This document shows, piece by piece, positions 19,775 to 28,464 of a stretch of DNA of 55,010 nt; position 1 is the first letter of the stretch; the number at the start of each line of letters is the position of its first letter. The stretch lies in contig JBJLFR010000005.1 in NCBI GenBank assembly GCA_045565285.1, positions 1 to 55,010 on the forward strand, written 5' to 3'. Made by a program: the position numbers and the translations under genes. Under the pieces are notes generated by a model, which saw only the letters and a list, made by a program, of their open reading frames with translations, was not told where the DNA came from and searched no databases. This DNA comes from CACIIZ01 sp045565285 (GTDB lineage: Bacteria > Pseudomonadota > Alphaproteobacteria > Rhodobacterales > Rhodobacteraceae).

Positions 19775-21769
19775 GTGAAGCATAATTCTATGTTTATAAA
19801 AAATTATAAAAAAATCTTAATTGCTAATAGAGGTGAGATTGCAATTAGAATCATTAAAACTGCAAAAAAATTGGGTTTAAAAACTGTAGCTGTTTATTCT
19901 GACGAAGATGTAGATTCTCCACACCTTAAGTTAGCTGATGAAAAAATAAATATAGGTAAAGGACTTGCATCTGAAAGTTATCTGTCAATTAAAAATATCA
20001 TTAATGCTGCTAAAAGTACTGAATCAGATGCAATTCACCCAGGCTATGGATTTCTTTCTGAGAATGCTAACTTTGCAAAAAAATGCCATAAAGAAAAACT
20101 AATTTTCATTGGTCCAGACCCAAATGTTATTCAAAAGATGGGTGATAAAAAAGTTGCAAAAAGTATTGCTATTAAAGCAGGTGTCCCAAGTCTTATCGAT
20201 CATTATATCTTGCCTAATGAAAAAATGGCAAAAACTATTCATAATGCTAATAAAATAGGCTACCCAATTATGTTGAAAGCTACCAAAGGTGGTGGTGGAA
20301 AGGGTATGCGTCTTGTTTTAAACCAAAAGGACCTAAAAAGTTCATTAAATTTAGCGAAATCGGAAAGTGTTTCTGCTTTTGGATCTGATGAAATAATTAT
20401 AGAAAAAGCCCTTATAAAACCTAGACATATTGAGGTTCAGATTTTTGGAGATAACTTTGGTAATTTTATTCATTTAGGGGAAAGAGATTGCTCTGTTCAA
20501 AGAAGACACCAAAAGATTATTGAAGAAGCGCCGGCAAAGGGTATATCGAAAAAAATTAGAAATCAACTAGGTGAAATGGCTATCAATTTAGCAAAGGACA
20601 TTAATTATAAGGGTGCTGGAACTGTTGAATTCTTGATGGATCAAGATCAAAACTTCTTTTTTTTGGAAATGAATACTAGACTGCAGGTAGAACATCCCGT
20701 AACTGAAATGATCACTGGTCTTGATTTAGTTGAGTTACAATTTTTAATAGCTGATGGACAACAACTTACTATAAATCAAGAGAATATAAATTTTAAAGGT
20801 CATTCTATAGAGGTTCGTTTATACGCTGAAGACCCGTTGAATAAGTTCTTTCCCAGTTTTGGAAAGATTCAAGAGTTTAATTTTTCTAGTACAAAGCATA
20901 TTCGTGTAGATAGTGGTATTGAAAAAAATCAGATCATTTCTTCATTTTATGATCCTATGGTAGCCAAGATTATATCTTATTCTAAAACAAGATCAGATTC
21001 TATTGATCACTTATCAACCTTTTTATCAAATTTATCTCTTATTGGTGTCAAAAATAATAGAGACTTTCTTATAAATATTATATCTCATAATAAGTTTAGA
21101 AAAGGGGAAGTAAATACTTCATTCATTCAAGAGATATATCCTAAGGGTATTATTTTAGAAACGCCTACAATAATAGATTTTGTAGCTTTTGCTTATTTGA
21201 TTTATAAAGATGAATTTAATAGCAACTTGATAAAAACTTCAGGTATTCCAAAAGAATTACAGTATTGGTCTAACATAGATAACTTAAAAAAAACTTTCAA
21301 GATCAGCTGCTTAGGAAAGGTTAAAGATATTAAGATTAAATTCCGTAATTTAAATTTTTTCGAAATTGAACTTGAAGATAAAAATTACCAGTTGAATTTA
21401 GAGGAGAAAAGCATCTTCATAAACAAGGCTTATTATAACTATAATAGACTATATAAAATAAATGATACTTATTACCTTATAAAAGACAAAGTTGTTTTTG
21501 AATTTTTTAAACAAATTGAAACCTCAGATATAATTAGTTCTCAATCTTCTGGGAAAATATGTTCCCCTATGCATGGTATCATTTCTCAAATTAATGTTTT
21601 AAAAAATGATCAGGTGTCGAAAGGTGATAGTTTGTTAATTTTAGAAGCTATGAAAATGCAACATGAAATTAGTGCTGATATTGACGGCATAATTGAAAAT
21701 ATTGATGTAGATGAAGGTTCTCAAGTTTCAAGTGGGGACTTATTATTAAGTATTTCTTCTAAACAATAG
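19775..21769 (+). CDS. Acyl-CoA carboxylase alpha subunit: biotin carboxylase plus biotin carrier domain
   Basis: A 664-residue alpha subunit. The biotin carboxylase domain begins KILIANRGEIAIRIIKTA, with the ATP-grasp glycine loop KATKGGGGKGMRLV and the catalytic segment EMNTRLQVEHPVTEMITGLDLVE. After a variable central region, the C-terminal biotinyl domain carries ILEAMKMQHEI, with the biotinylated lysine at about residue 627. It carboxylates biotin with ATP and bicarbonate for the beta subunit. The GTG at 19775 directly follows the previous stop; an in-frame ATG at 19790 (MFIKNYKK) is an equally plausible start. The architecture matches MccA/GccA/PccA. The hydratase in between argues for the MCC/GCC type. 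Confidence 0.93.
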   Translation: MKHNSMFIKNYKKILIANRGEIAIRIIKTAKKLGLKTVAVYSDEDVDSPHLKLADEKINIGKGLASESYLSIKNIINAAKSTESDAIHPGYGFLSENANFAKKCHKEKLIFIGPDPNVIQKMGDKKVAKSIAIKAGVPSLIDHYILPNEKMAKTIHNANKIGYPIMLKATKGGGGKGMRLVLNQKDLKSSLNLAKSESVSAFGSDEIIIEKALIKPRHIEVQIFGDNFGNFIHLGERDCSVQRRHQKIIEEAPAKGISKKIRNQLGEMAINLAKDINYKGAGTVEFLMDQDQNFFFLEMNTRLQVEHPVTEMITGLDLVELQFLIADGQQLTINQENINFKGHSIEVRLYAEDPLNKFFPSFGKIQEFNFSSTKHIRVDSGIEKNQIISSFYDPMVAKIISYSKTRSDSIDHLSTFLSNLSLIGVKNNRDFLINIISHNKFRKGEVNTSFIQEIYPKGIILETPTIIDFVAFAYLIYKDEFNSNLIKTSGIPKELQYWSNIDNLKKTFKISCLGKVKDIKIKFRNLNFFEIELEDKNYQLNLEEKSIFINKAYYNYNRLYKINDTYYLIKDKVVFEFFKQIETSDIISSQSSGKICSPMHGIISQINVLKNDQVSKGDSLLILEAMKMQHEISADIDGIIENIDVDEGSQVSSGDLLLSISSKQ

Positions 21770-21777
21770 GATTTTAT

Positions 21778-22578
21778 ATGCAACAAGCTAAAGATTTTTT
21801 AAAAGAGAGTAAATTACTTTATGACTTATTAAAAAATAGAGATGAAACTGATTTAGAATTAATAACACAATTTAAAAACTGGAGTATTAACGATGTCATT
21901 GGACATCTTTATTTATTTAATGTTGCTGCGATAAGGACTGTCGATGGAGAAAAATCTTTTGATGATTTTTTTATGCCCTTTTTAAAGCTTTTACAAAAAG
22001 GTCAAAGTATGGTCCAAGCACAAGTTCCATGGTTAAATGGTTTGTCTAATCATATGTTATTGAATAAGTGGTGGAATAGTTGTTTAGAATTAAAAAATCT
22101 TTATTCTCTAGTTGATCCAAAACTTAGAGTAAAATGGGCAGGACCAGAAATGAGTGCAAGGTCTTCTATTACAGCTAGGCAAATGGAAACATGGTCCCAT
22201 GGACATGAAGTTTTTGACAGATTGGGAAAAAAACGAGAAGAGGGAGATCATATTAAAAATATTGTGCATCTTGGTGTTTCAACATTCGAATGGACTTTTG
22301 TAAATAGAAATATTCAACTGCCTGAAACTAAGCCATTTGTTTTGTTAAACTTACCATCTGACACTACTATTTCTTACAATGAGCAGGGCGATGATAATTT
22401 TATCAAAGGTAGTGCTGTAGAGTTCTGCCAAGTTGTTACTCAGGTAAGAAACATAGATGATACTAATCTTAATGTTGTAGGTGATGTTGCAACAACTTGG
22501 ATGCAATATGCACAGTGTTTTGCTGGTCAACCAGAGGATCCCCCACAAAAAGGTACTAGATATATTCAAAAAATATAA
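21778..22578 (+). CDS. DinB-fold family protein (TIGR03084-like), mycothiol-maleylpyruvate-isomerase-like
   Basis: A 266-residue protein starting nine bases after the carboxylase alpha subunit, so it is the last gene of that operon. It resembles the TIGR03084 group of the DinB/MDMPI superfamily: an N-terminal helix (LLYDLLKNRDETDLEL), then WSINDVIGHLYLFNVAAI with the first candidate metal histidine, then ARQMETWSHGHEVFDRLG with two more histidines, and a C-terminal beta domain. Three spaced histidines in a four-helix bundle suggest a metal centre. The enzymatic reaction of this group is unknown to me. Proteobacteria lack mycothiol, so a glutathione- or CoA-linked step is only speculation. A terminator follows directly. 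Confidence 0.7.
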   Translation: MQQAKDFLKESKLLYDLLKNRDETDLELITQFKNWSINDVIGHLYLFNVAAIRTVDGEKSFDDFFMPFLKLLQKGQSMVQAQVPWLNGLSNHMLLNKWWNSCLELKNLYSLVDPKLRVKWAGPEMSARSSITARQMETWSHGHEVFDRLGKKREEGDHIKNIVHLGVSTFEWTFVNRNIQLPETKPFVLLNLPSDTTISYNEQGDDNFIKGSAVEFCQVVTQVRNIDDTNLNVVGDVATTWMQYAQCFAGQPEDPPQKGTRYIQKI

Positions 22579-22610
22579 AAAAAAGCCCACATAAATGTAG
22601 GCCTTTTTTA
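22577..22610. terminator. Bidirectional intrinsic terminator
   Basis: The stem gcccaca (22585-22591) pairs with tgtaggc (22596-22602) with one C-A mismatch around a 4-base loop. It is flanked by an A-run on the left and a run of six T on the right. It sits between the rightward carboxylase operon and the leftward porin gene and can serve both strands. Confidence 0.8.
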
Positions 22611-22628
22611 TAAAGTTATTTAAGTGAA

Positions 22629-23018
22629 TTAGAAATTAATTTTTGTTCCAATTGACACTCTAGAAAGTTTATTATCTGCAAATGGTGCGTCAACTCCTCC
22701 GATATTCGCAATACCATCTCCAAATGTTCCCGTTGAATAACTAGCGTTTAATTCTAAACTATCATTTACTTTATACGATCCACCTAATATTGTTGATGAC
22801 GACCCTTTAAATGGAGCTAAAAGACCTACATAACCAGTACCATCATCTGTAGACTGACCCCTAGCTGTACCTAAGACCAAATTCATTTGATCATTTACCT
22901 TTAATGCAACACCTAGAGTGTAGTCAGTACCTGACATTGGATCATATAAACTTCCACCATTCTCACCAGTCCACTTTAAATTTACTATATTGAGAAGATC
23001 TCCAGTTAGCAAATGCAA
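22629..23018 (-). CDS. FadL/OmpP1-like outer membrane transporter, C-terminal part (frameshifted)
   Basis: This is the continuation of the porin in the shifted frame. The genuine part starts around WTGENGGSLYDPMSGTDYTLGVALKVND, and an apparent ATG at 23018 lies inside sequence already covered by the first part. It has the closing strands LNLVLGTARGQ-like, SSTILGGSYKVNDSLELNASYSTGTF and LSRVSIGTKINF, ending in phenylalanine as needed for BAM-dependent barrel insertion. Both parts together would give a barrel of about 360 residues, short for FadL (about 420-450). Either a sequencing error or a recent real mutation explains the split. Confidence 0.7.
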   Translation of the reverse strand: MHLLTGDLLNIVNLKWTGENGGSLYDPMSGTDYTLGVALKVNDQMNLVLGTARGQSTDDGTGYVGLLAPFKGSSSTILGGSYKVNDSLELNASYSTGTFGDGIANIGGVDAPFADNKLSRVSIGTKINF

Positions 23019-23709
23019 GCATTCTTGGTGATAGTGCCGAACGAAGCTTAATGATCATAGAACTTGGAGCAACCATATCATCTGGTGTAAAGGCAGGAAC
23101 TACAGTGCTTCCGATAGTTTCTGTTTCTTTTGCTGATGTGTGCTTAATTTCAGAATTATATTGTATTGAAGCACGAAGCATAATTTGAGGAACTTCATAA
23201 GCTGCACCTAGTGAAAAACCTGTACTAGTTCCAGTATCTAAATCGTAAGTATAATTTGAAGTAGCTTGAGAGATAGTAGCTTTAAACTGATTCAGTCTTA
23301 AACCTCCAAAGATTTTCATTCCGTTCCCTAAATTTCGAGACGCAACAATGGCAGTTTCGTTACTTGTAACTTTTGCACCATTATTAGTAAGAGGAGCATC
23401 CTTGTAAGTGAGATCGATTAAATATGGGCTTCCAGTACTAATTCCAATCATCGTACCATTATAATCCCACTTTGCTTCAATTTGAGTGTTAGAAACAGAT
23501 TTATATCCATTACTCAGTGTAGCCCCGCCAACTGTACCTGTAACCTTTGGTGTGACAGTTGATCTATTAATAGATATTGAGTTACCACTATCTAGTATAA
23601 ACGAATAATCTTGAGTACCAGATCCACCACTATCTGGTCCAACACTAAATACAACACCTGCGGATAAAGATGCTACTGATAAAACCGCTGCAAATATATT
23701 TTTTTTCAT
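22963..23709 (-). CDS. FadL/OmpP1-like outer membrane transporter, N-terminal part (frameshifted)
   Basis: The 248-residue open part begins with a signal peptide (MKKNIFAAVLSVASLSAGVVFS) preceded by 'agagg'. It continues with alternating amphipathic strands typical of a beta-barrel, including FGGLRLNQFKATI, GFSLGAAYEVPQIMLRASIQYNSEI and VAPSSMIIKLRSALSPRMLAFANWRSSQYSKF. The last segment resembles the FadL-family region just before the final strands. The frame then ends prematurely at 22963 after FKVDW. Removing one A from the AAA run at 22975-22977 (plus-strand TTT) joins it to the next frame as FKWTGENGG. The full span 22629-23709 is 1081 bp, exactly 360 codons plus one base, as expected for a single insertion. 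A role in hydrophobic substrate uptake is inferred from family and neighbours. Confidence 0.72.
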   Translation of the reverse strand: MKKNIFAAVLSVASLSAGVVFSVGPDSGGSGTQDYSFILDSGNSISINRSTVTPKVTGTVGGATLSNGYKSVSNTQIEAKWDYNGTMIGISTGSPYLIDLTYKDAPLTNNGAKVTSNETAIVASRNLGNGMKIFGGLRLNQFKATISQATSNYTYDLDTGTSTGFSLGAAYEVPQIMLRASIQYNSEIKHTSAKETETIGSTVVPAFTPDDMVAPSSMIIKLRSALSPRMLAFANWRSSQYSKFKVDW

Positions 23710-23843
23710 AATTATGGGCCTCTTTTTTAAATAATTAATTTTTTTTATCAGAGAAAACCATTATTTCCAATGAAAAAAACTAAAATGTGTTATTTTGGAA
23801 TAAAAATGAACTTTAAAAGTGTCAGAAATGTAACACGAAAATT

Positions 23844-24944
23844 TCAATCAATATTCCATTCTTTTAGAATTTGACTAGTTGTTTTTGTTGGGTTGGCACT
23901 ATTTAAATGATCTTGGGGTACACTCCTAGAAAATTTAGGAGCAACATTTGCTTGTAAAGTATTGTTTTCTCGAAAAAAAATGTTTCTGGCCTTATTTTGT
24001 AAATTATCTTCAATTTCTGTAAAATTTAATACAGGTTCTACACAGGCATCAGTATTAAAAAATATTCTTGCCCACTCATTTCTTGTTTTCGTTAAGAATT
24101 TTTTAGCAAGCTCATCAGATAATTGATCCCATCTTGATTTATTTTCTTGTTCTTTGATCCAATTTTGATCTAATTCTAATTTTTCAATTAATATTGTAAA
24201 AAATTTATTTTCTAAAGCTCCAACAGAAACAAAAAGACCATCCTTTGTTTTATAACATCTGTAATATGGGCATCCACCATCCAAAAGATTAGAACTTCTG
24301 GTGTTATTCCAATTATTTTCTGCGCAAAAAGTATGAATTAAACTCATCAAAGCAGGTACACCTTCAATCATTGCAGCATCAATTACTTGACCTTTCTTAG
24401 AGAAAGTTCTCTCCCATAGCGCACTTAAAATCCCCATTATTAAAAACATAGTACCTCCAGCGTAATCACCTAATAAATTTAGAGGAGGTACTGGTGGAGT
24501 TTCTTCATACCCTATAGCATTCAAAGCTCCAGTAATTGAAATATAATTAATATCATGGCCTGCTTTTTTTGCATATGGACCATCTTGTCCCCACCCTGTA
24601 ATTCTACCAAAAATTAATTTTGGATTTATTTGTTCACAATCTTTTGGACCTAATCCAAGTCTTTCCATAACCCCAGGTCGAAATCCTTCAATTAAAACAT
24701 CTGCTTTACTTATTAATTTGTTAGTTAATGCTTTGTCATCATTACTTTTTAGATCTAAAACTAAAATCTTTTTATTTCGATCTAATATAGGTTCTTTTTT
24801 TTTACTTGAAGTTTTTTTTTGGATTTTAATAACATCTGCTCCTAAATCTGAAAGAAGCTGACCAGCTAAAGGGGCAGGTCCAATACCTTCAAATTCAATA
24901 ATTTTTAAACCATAAAGTGGTCCTGAATTTGTTGTTTGTTTCAA
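23844..24944 (-). CDS. Class III CoA-transferase family, alpha-methylacyl-CoA racemase-like
   Basis: A 366-residue CaiB/BaiF-fold protein. LYGLKIIEFEGIGPAPLAGQLLSDLGADVIKI, VLIEGFRPGVMERLGLGP, AGHDINYISITGAL (His130) and LLGDYAGGTMF (Asp160) match the racemase subgroup, whose catalytic His and Asp are conserved here. It would epimerise 2-methyl-branched acyl-CoAs to the (S) form needed for beta-oxidation. A TTG start at 24944 overlaps the stop of the upstream SDR gene (TTGA), so it is the last gene of a four-gene leftward operon. Neighbouring HSD10-like and FadL-like genes fit degradation of branched or isoprenoid acids. A plain CoA-transferase function remains possible. Confidence 0.85.
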   Translation of the reverse strand: MKQTTNSGPLYGLKIIEFEGIGPAPLAGQLLSDLGADVIKIQKKTSSKKKEPILDRNKKILVLDLKSNDDKALTNKLISKADVLIEGFRPGVMERLGLGPKDCEQINPKLIFGRITGWGQDGPYAKKAGHDINYISITGALNAIGYEETPPVPPLNLLGDYAGGTMFLIMGILSALWERTFSKKGQVIDAAMIEGVPALMSLIHTFCAENNWNNTRSSNLLDGGCPYYRCYKTKDGLFVSVGALENKFFTILIEKLELDQNWIKEQENKSRWDQLSDELAKKFLTKTRNEWARIFFNTDACVEPVLNFTEIEDNLQNKARNIFFRENNTLQANVAPKFSRSVPQDHLNSANPTKTTSQILKEWNID

Positions 24945-25702
24945 GCTAATCTTATTCCCCCATCTAATCGCATTACAGATCCATTTATGTAAGTATTTTG
25001 AACTAATTGAGAAGCAAATTCTGCAAATTCGTTGGGATCTCCAAGTCTCTTTGGAAAAACAACATCTTTAGCTAATGCTTCACAAACTTCTTCTCCAAGT
25101 CCTTCAAACATGGGTGTAAGGAATAGGCCAGGGGCTATACAGCAACAACGAATATGCTCCCTCGCGAGATCTCTCGCTATCGGTAAGGTCATTGCTGCTA
25201 CTCCACCCTTTGAAGCAGCATATGCAACCTGGCCTTTCTGTCCTTCTAGTGCTGCTACAGAAGCAGTGTTAATTATAATACCCCTTTCCTGATTTGCATC
25301 TAAGGGATTTTTAACCATTTGCGCTGCACATAGTCTCAAAATGTTAAATGTACCTATTAAATTAACATCTATTATTTTTTTGAAACTTAGTAAATTATGA
25401 GGACCTTCTTTACCCAAAGTCTTTTCTGCCAATGCTATTCCTGCACAATTAACATTTATATTAATTTTATTAAATCGATTTAACACTGTATTTATAGCCG
25501 TTTCAACATCGTTTTCATTACAAACATCTACAGAGAAATAGGTACAATTATCACCAAGTTCTTTTTCAAGATTTTTACCTTTCAAATTATCTAAATCAAA
25601 AATGCATACCTTACTTCCTAGGGAATGGAACTTTCTAGTTGTGGCCTCACCAAGTCCAGATGCACCACCAGTTATAATTGAGACACTATCTTTTAATTCC
25701 AT
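24941..25702 (-). CDS. SDR, 3-hydroxyacyl-CoA dehydrogenase type 2 (HSD10)-like
   Basis: A 253-residue short-chain dehydrogenase. The NAD-binding loop is TGGASGLGEAT and the acidic residue after the second strand (VCIFDLD) favours NAD. NCAGIA and the catalytic set in NTASVAALEGQKGQVAYAASKGG (Ser, Tyr, Lys) are present. The insert KTLGKEGPHNLLSFKKIIDVNLIGTFNILRL and the ending RLDGGIRLA are characteristic of the HSD17B10 group, which oxidises 2-methyl-3-hydroxybutyryl-CoA and related short branched acyl-CoAs. It starts at an ATG with 'aagag' upstream, 33 bases after the preceding SDR gene, and overlaps the racemase-like gene. Confidence 0.88.
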   Translation of the reverse strand: MELKDSVSIITGGASGLGEATTRKFHSLGSKVCIFDLDNLKGKNLEKELGDNCTYFSVDVCNENDVETAINTVLNRFNKININVNCAGIALAEKTLGKEGPHNLLSFKKIIDVNLIGTFNILRLCAAQMVKNPLDANQERGIIINTASVAALEGQKGQVAYAASKGGVAAMTLPIARDLAREHIRCCCIAPGLFLTPMFEGLGEEVCEALAKDVVFPKRLGDPNEFAEFASQLVQNTYINGSVMRLDGGIRLA

Positions 25703-25735
25703 TGGTAAACTCTTTTCTCTTAAATTTATTTTAAT

Positions 25736-26494
25736 TTAGCCTCTGCCAATATAAGGCATGCTTGTAGCCATCACAGTCATAAATTGTATATTTACATCTA
25801 AAGGTAATTGAGCAATGTAGTAAACACTATTAGCAACGTGACATGGATCAATAGTTGCTTCAGTTTTAATAGATCCATCAGCTTGGCTTATCCCTGACTT
25901 CATTTTTACTACCATATCAGTAAGCGCATTTCCTATATCTATTTGACTACAAGCTATATTGAATACTCTTCCATCTAACGAAATTGACTTTGTTAGGCCA
26001 GTTATGGCATGTTTGCTGGCTGTATAGGGGGATGATCCAGGTCTTGGCACATGTGCCGATACTGACCCATTATTAATTATTCTCCCACCTTGTGGGTTTT
26101 GCTCTTTCATCATCTTAAAAGCATTTTGAGCACATATAAAAGAACCATTTAAATTTATATCAATTACTCTTTTCCAATCTTTAAAGGAAATATTTTCGGG
26201 AGTATTTGCTTTTAATCCTATTCCAGCATTATTAAATAATACATCTAATCTTCCCCACCTTTTTTTTATTGCTTCAAAAGATTGGGTTACTTGATCATAA
26301 TTAGAAACATCGCAGGGCAAAATTAGAGAACTTTCAAAATTATTGAAGGTGCTTTCAAGTTTATTCTTGTTTCTTGCTAAAACAGCGACTTTGTATCCCT
26401 CTTTTAAAAATTTGATGGCGGAGGTTTTTCCAATGCCTTGACTAGCCCCAGTAATAAGTATGATCTTTTTTGAATTTTGGTTGTCTTTTAACAT
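25736..26494 (-). CDS. Short-chain dehydrogenase/reductase
   Basis: A 252-residue classical SDR: TGASQGIGKTSAIKFL cofactor loop, CDVSNYDQV, LFNNAGIG, and catalytic NGSVSAHVPRPGSSPYTASKHA (Ser, Tyr, Lys). An arginine after the second strand (VLARNKNKL) suggests NADP. The C-terminal part (DIGNALTDMVVKMKSG, then PLDVNIQFMTVMATSMPYIGRG) resembles SDRs next to sugar-acid or aromatic catabolic genes. The gene begins 13 bases after the IlvD/Edd dehydratase stop and is probably co-transcribed with it. A role in oxidising a hydroxy-acid or sugar intermediate is plausible; the substrate is not readable. Confidence 0.85.
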   Translation of the reverse strand: MLKDNQNSKKIILITGASQGIGKTSAIKFLKEGYKVAVLARNKNKLESTFNNFESSLILPCDVSNYDQVTQSFEAIKKRWGRLDVLFNNAGIGLKANTPENISFKDWKRVIDINLNGSFICAQNAFKMMKEQNPQGGRIINNGSVSAHVPRPGSSPYTASKHAITGLTKSISLDGRVFNIACSQIDIGNALTDMVVKMKSGISQADGSIKTEATIDPCHVANSVYYIAQLPLDVNIQFMTVMATSMPYIGRG

Positions 26495-26507
26495 TTTGGT
26501 TAGATTT

Positions 26508-28289
26508 TTAGTGATTATCTCTAGGTAAATGTTTTACTATTCTTTTATAAGCAGTGGCTAATTCTAAACACCCACCATCAGCTAATTGTCCAACATTATT
26601 TCTATAAATTTCTTGCCAAGGTGTATGATTTTCTATTTTTGGTTTTGTCCATTTTTCAATTCTTTGATTCCATTCATTTCGATTCACATCTGCATTTAAA
26701 GTACCTTTATTTAAATCAAGAATAACAGGATCACCTGTTTCTAAGTAAGCTAAACCACCTCCAACTACAGATTCTGGTGATGCGTTTAGTATAGATGGAC
26801 TTTCTGATGTTCCTGATTGCCTACCATCACCTACAGTTGGAAGATGGGAAATACCTTTTTTTAATAAATAATCTGGTGGTTGCATATTCACAACTTCAGC
26901 AGATCCAGGATATCCAACACATCCAACCCCTCTAATAAATAAAATGGTTTTTTCGTCAATACCTAAGTCAGAATCATTTAAACGGATGTGATAATCTTCA
27001 GGTCCTTCAAATACGACTGCTTTTGCTTTTAAAATATTTTCTTCGCCAGGGTTTGAAAGAAATCTCTTTCTAAAATCTTCTGAAATGACTGAAGTTTTCA
27101 TTAGGGCACTATCAAAAAGATTTCCAGATAAAACCATAAAACCTGCTTTCTCCATTATTGGATTATTAACATTTTTAATTACATCTTTATCCTTGCTTTT
27201 ATGATTCTTGATATTTTCTTTAACGGATTTTCCATTAACAGTTATAGGATTTTCATGTAACAGATTTGCTTCATATAATTCCCCCATAACAGCTGGCACA
27301 CCACCACTCCTGAAGAAGGCTTCTCCCAAAAACTCTCCTGCAGGTTGCATGTTTAGCAGTAGAGGTATTTGAAAACCAATCTTCTGCCAATCATTTACTG
27401 ATAAAGATACCCCAGCATGTCTTGCGATAGCTTGAAGGTGAGGTGGTGCATTTGTAGAGCCACCTATTGCTGAATTAACGATTATTGCATTTTCAAAAGC
27501 CTTTCTAGTTAAGATATCAGAAGGTTTGATATCTTCATGAACCATTTCAACTATCCTCTTTCCTGTTGAATAGGCCATTGCCATTCTTTCCCTAAATGGA
27601 GCTGGTATAGCAGCACAGCCAGGAAGGCTCATACCTAAGGCTTCAGCAATGGCGTTCATTGTAGAAGCAGTACCCATAGTGTTACAATGCCCAAGGCTTG
27701 GAGCTGAAGCACAAACTCTTGAAATAAATTCTTCATAGTCAATCTTACCTTCTGCAAGTAGTCGCCTACCTTCCCATACGATCATTCCTGATCCTGCTAA
27801 TTTTCCTTTCCACCAACCGTCTAACATTGGACCACCAGATAATACTATTGAAGGTAGATCAACAGTAGCAGCTCCCATAAGCATTGCAGGTGTGGTTTTA
27901 TCACATCCAGTAGTAAGTACTACACCATCAATTGGATATCCATGAAGAATTTCAACTAGACTTAAATAAGCTAGATTTCTGTCCAATGCAGCTGTTGGCC
28001 TTTTCCCAGTTTCTTGAATTGGATGAACTGGAAAAGCCATTGGAATTCCTCCAGCGTCTCTAATTCCTGCTTTAATTCTATCAATCAGAAAAACATGGAT
28101 TTTATTGCAAGGAGTTAAATCTGAACCTGTCTGTGCAATTCCAATTATTGGACGGTCTGATTGTAACTCTTCTCTAGTGAATTCCTGATTTTGATATCTT
28201 TCGATGTATAGTGCAGTCATTCCGGGGTTATTAGGATTATCAAACCATTCTTGCGATCTGAATTTTTTTTTGGCTTTAGTACTTTTCAT
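26508..28289 (-). CDS. IlvD/Edd family dehydratase, pentonate/sugar-acid type
   Basis: About 593 residues. The N-terminal signature FRSQEWFDNPNNPGMTALYIERY and PVHPIQETGKRPTAALDRNLAYLSLVEIL belong to the sugar-acid subgroup (xylonate/arabinonate dehydratases) rather than to dihydroxyacid dehydratase of amino acid synthesis. Iron-sulfur cysteines are seen in LTPCNK, TTGCDKTTPA and LGHCNTMGTAST, and the catalytic serine region is GRQSGTSESPSILNASPES. It would dehydrate an aldonate to the 2-keto-3-deoxy acid. The ATG at 28289 is preferred to the one at 28304 because gggagag lies five bases before it while the outer ATG has no ribosome-binding site. It is the first gene of a leftward operon, divergent from the 2-hydroxyacid dehydrogenase. 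Confidence 0.88.
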   Translation of the reverse strand: MKSTKAKKKFRSQEWFDNPNNPGMTALYIERYQNQEFTREELQSDRPIIGIAQTGSDLTPCNKIHVFLIDRIKAGIRDAGGIPMAFPVHPIQETGKRPTAALDRNLAYLSLVEILHGYPIDGVVLTTGCDKTTPAMLMGAATVDLPSIVLSGGPMLDGWWKGKLAGSGMIVWEGRRLLAEGKIDYEEFISRVCASAPSLGHCNTMGTASTMNAIAEALGMSLPGCAAIPAPFRERMAMAYSTGKRIVEMVHEDIKPSDILTRKAFENAIIVNSAIGGSTNAPPHLQAIARHAGVSLSVNDWQKIGFQIPLLLNMQPAGEFLGEAFFRSGGVPAVMGELYEANLLHENPITVNGKSVKENIKNHKSKDKDVIKNVNNPIMEKAGFMVLSGNLFDSALMKTSVISEDFRKRFLSNPGEENILKAKAVVFEGPEDYHIRLNDSDLGIDEKTILFIRGVGCVGYPGSAEVVNMQPPDYLLKKGISHLPTVGDGRQSGTSESPSILNASPESVVGGGLAYLETGDPVILDLNKGTLNADVNRNEWNQRIEKWTKPKIENHTPWQEIYRNNVGQLADGGCLELATAYKRIVKHLPRDNH

Positions 28290-28464
28290 ACTCGCTCTCC
28301 CCATTATTAATAAAAAATATGTTCAGATTTAAATTTTTTCTTATTAATATAAAATCTATAATTATTTATGAAAGGTAATAATTTTTTTGTTATTTATAAT
28401 TTTAGATAAGCTACTTAAATTTACAACAAACAAATTAAATTAATAGAATTATATAGGATATATA

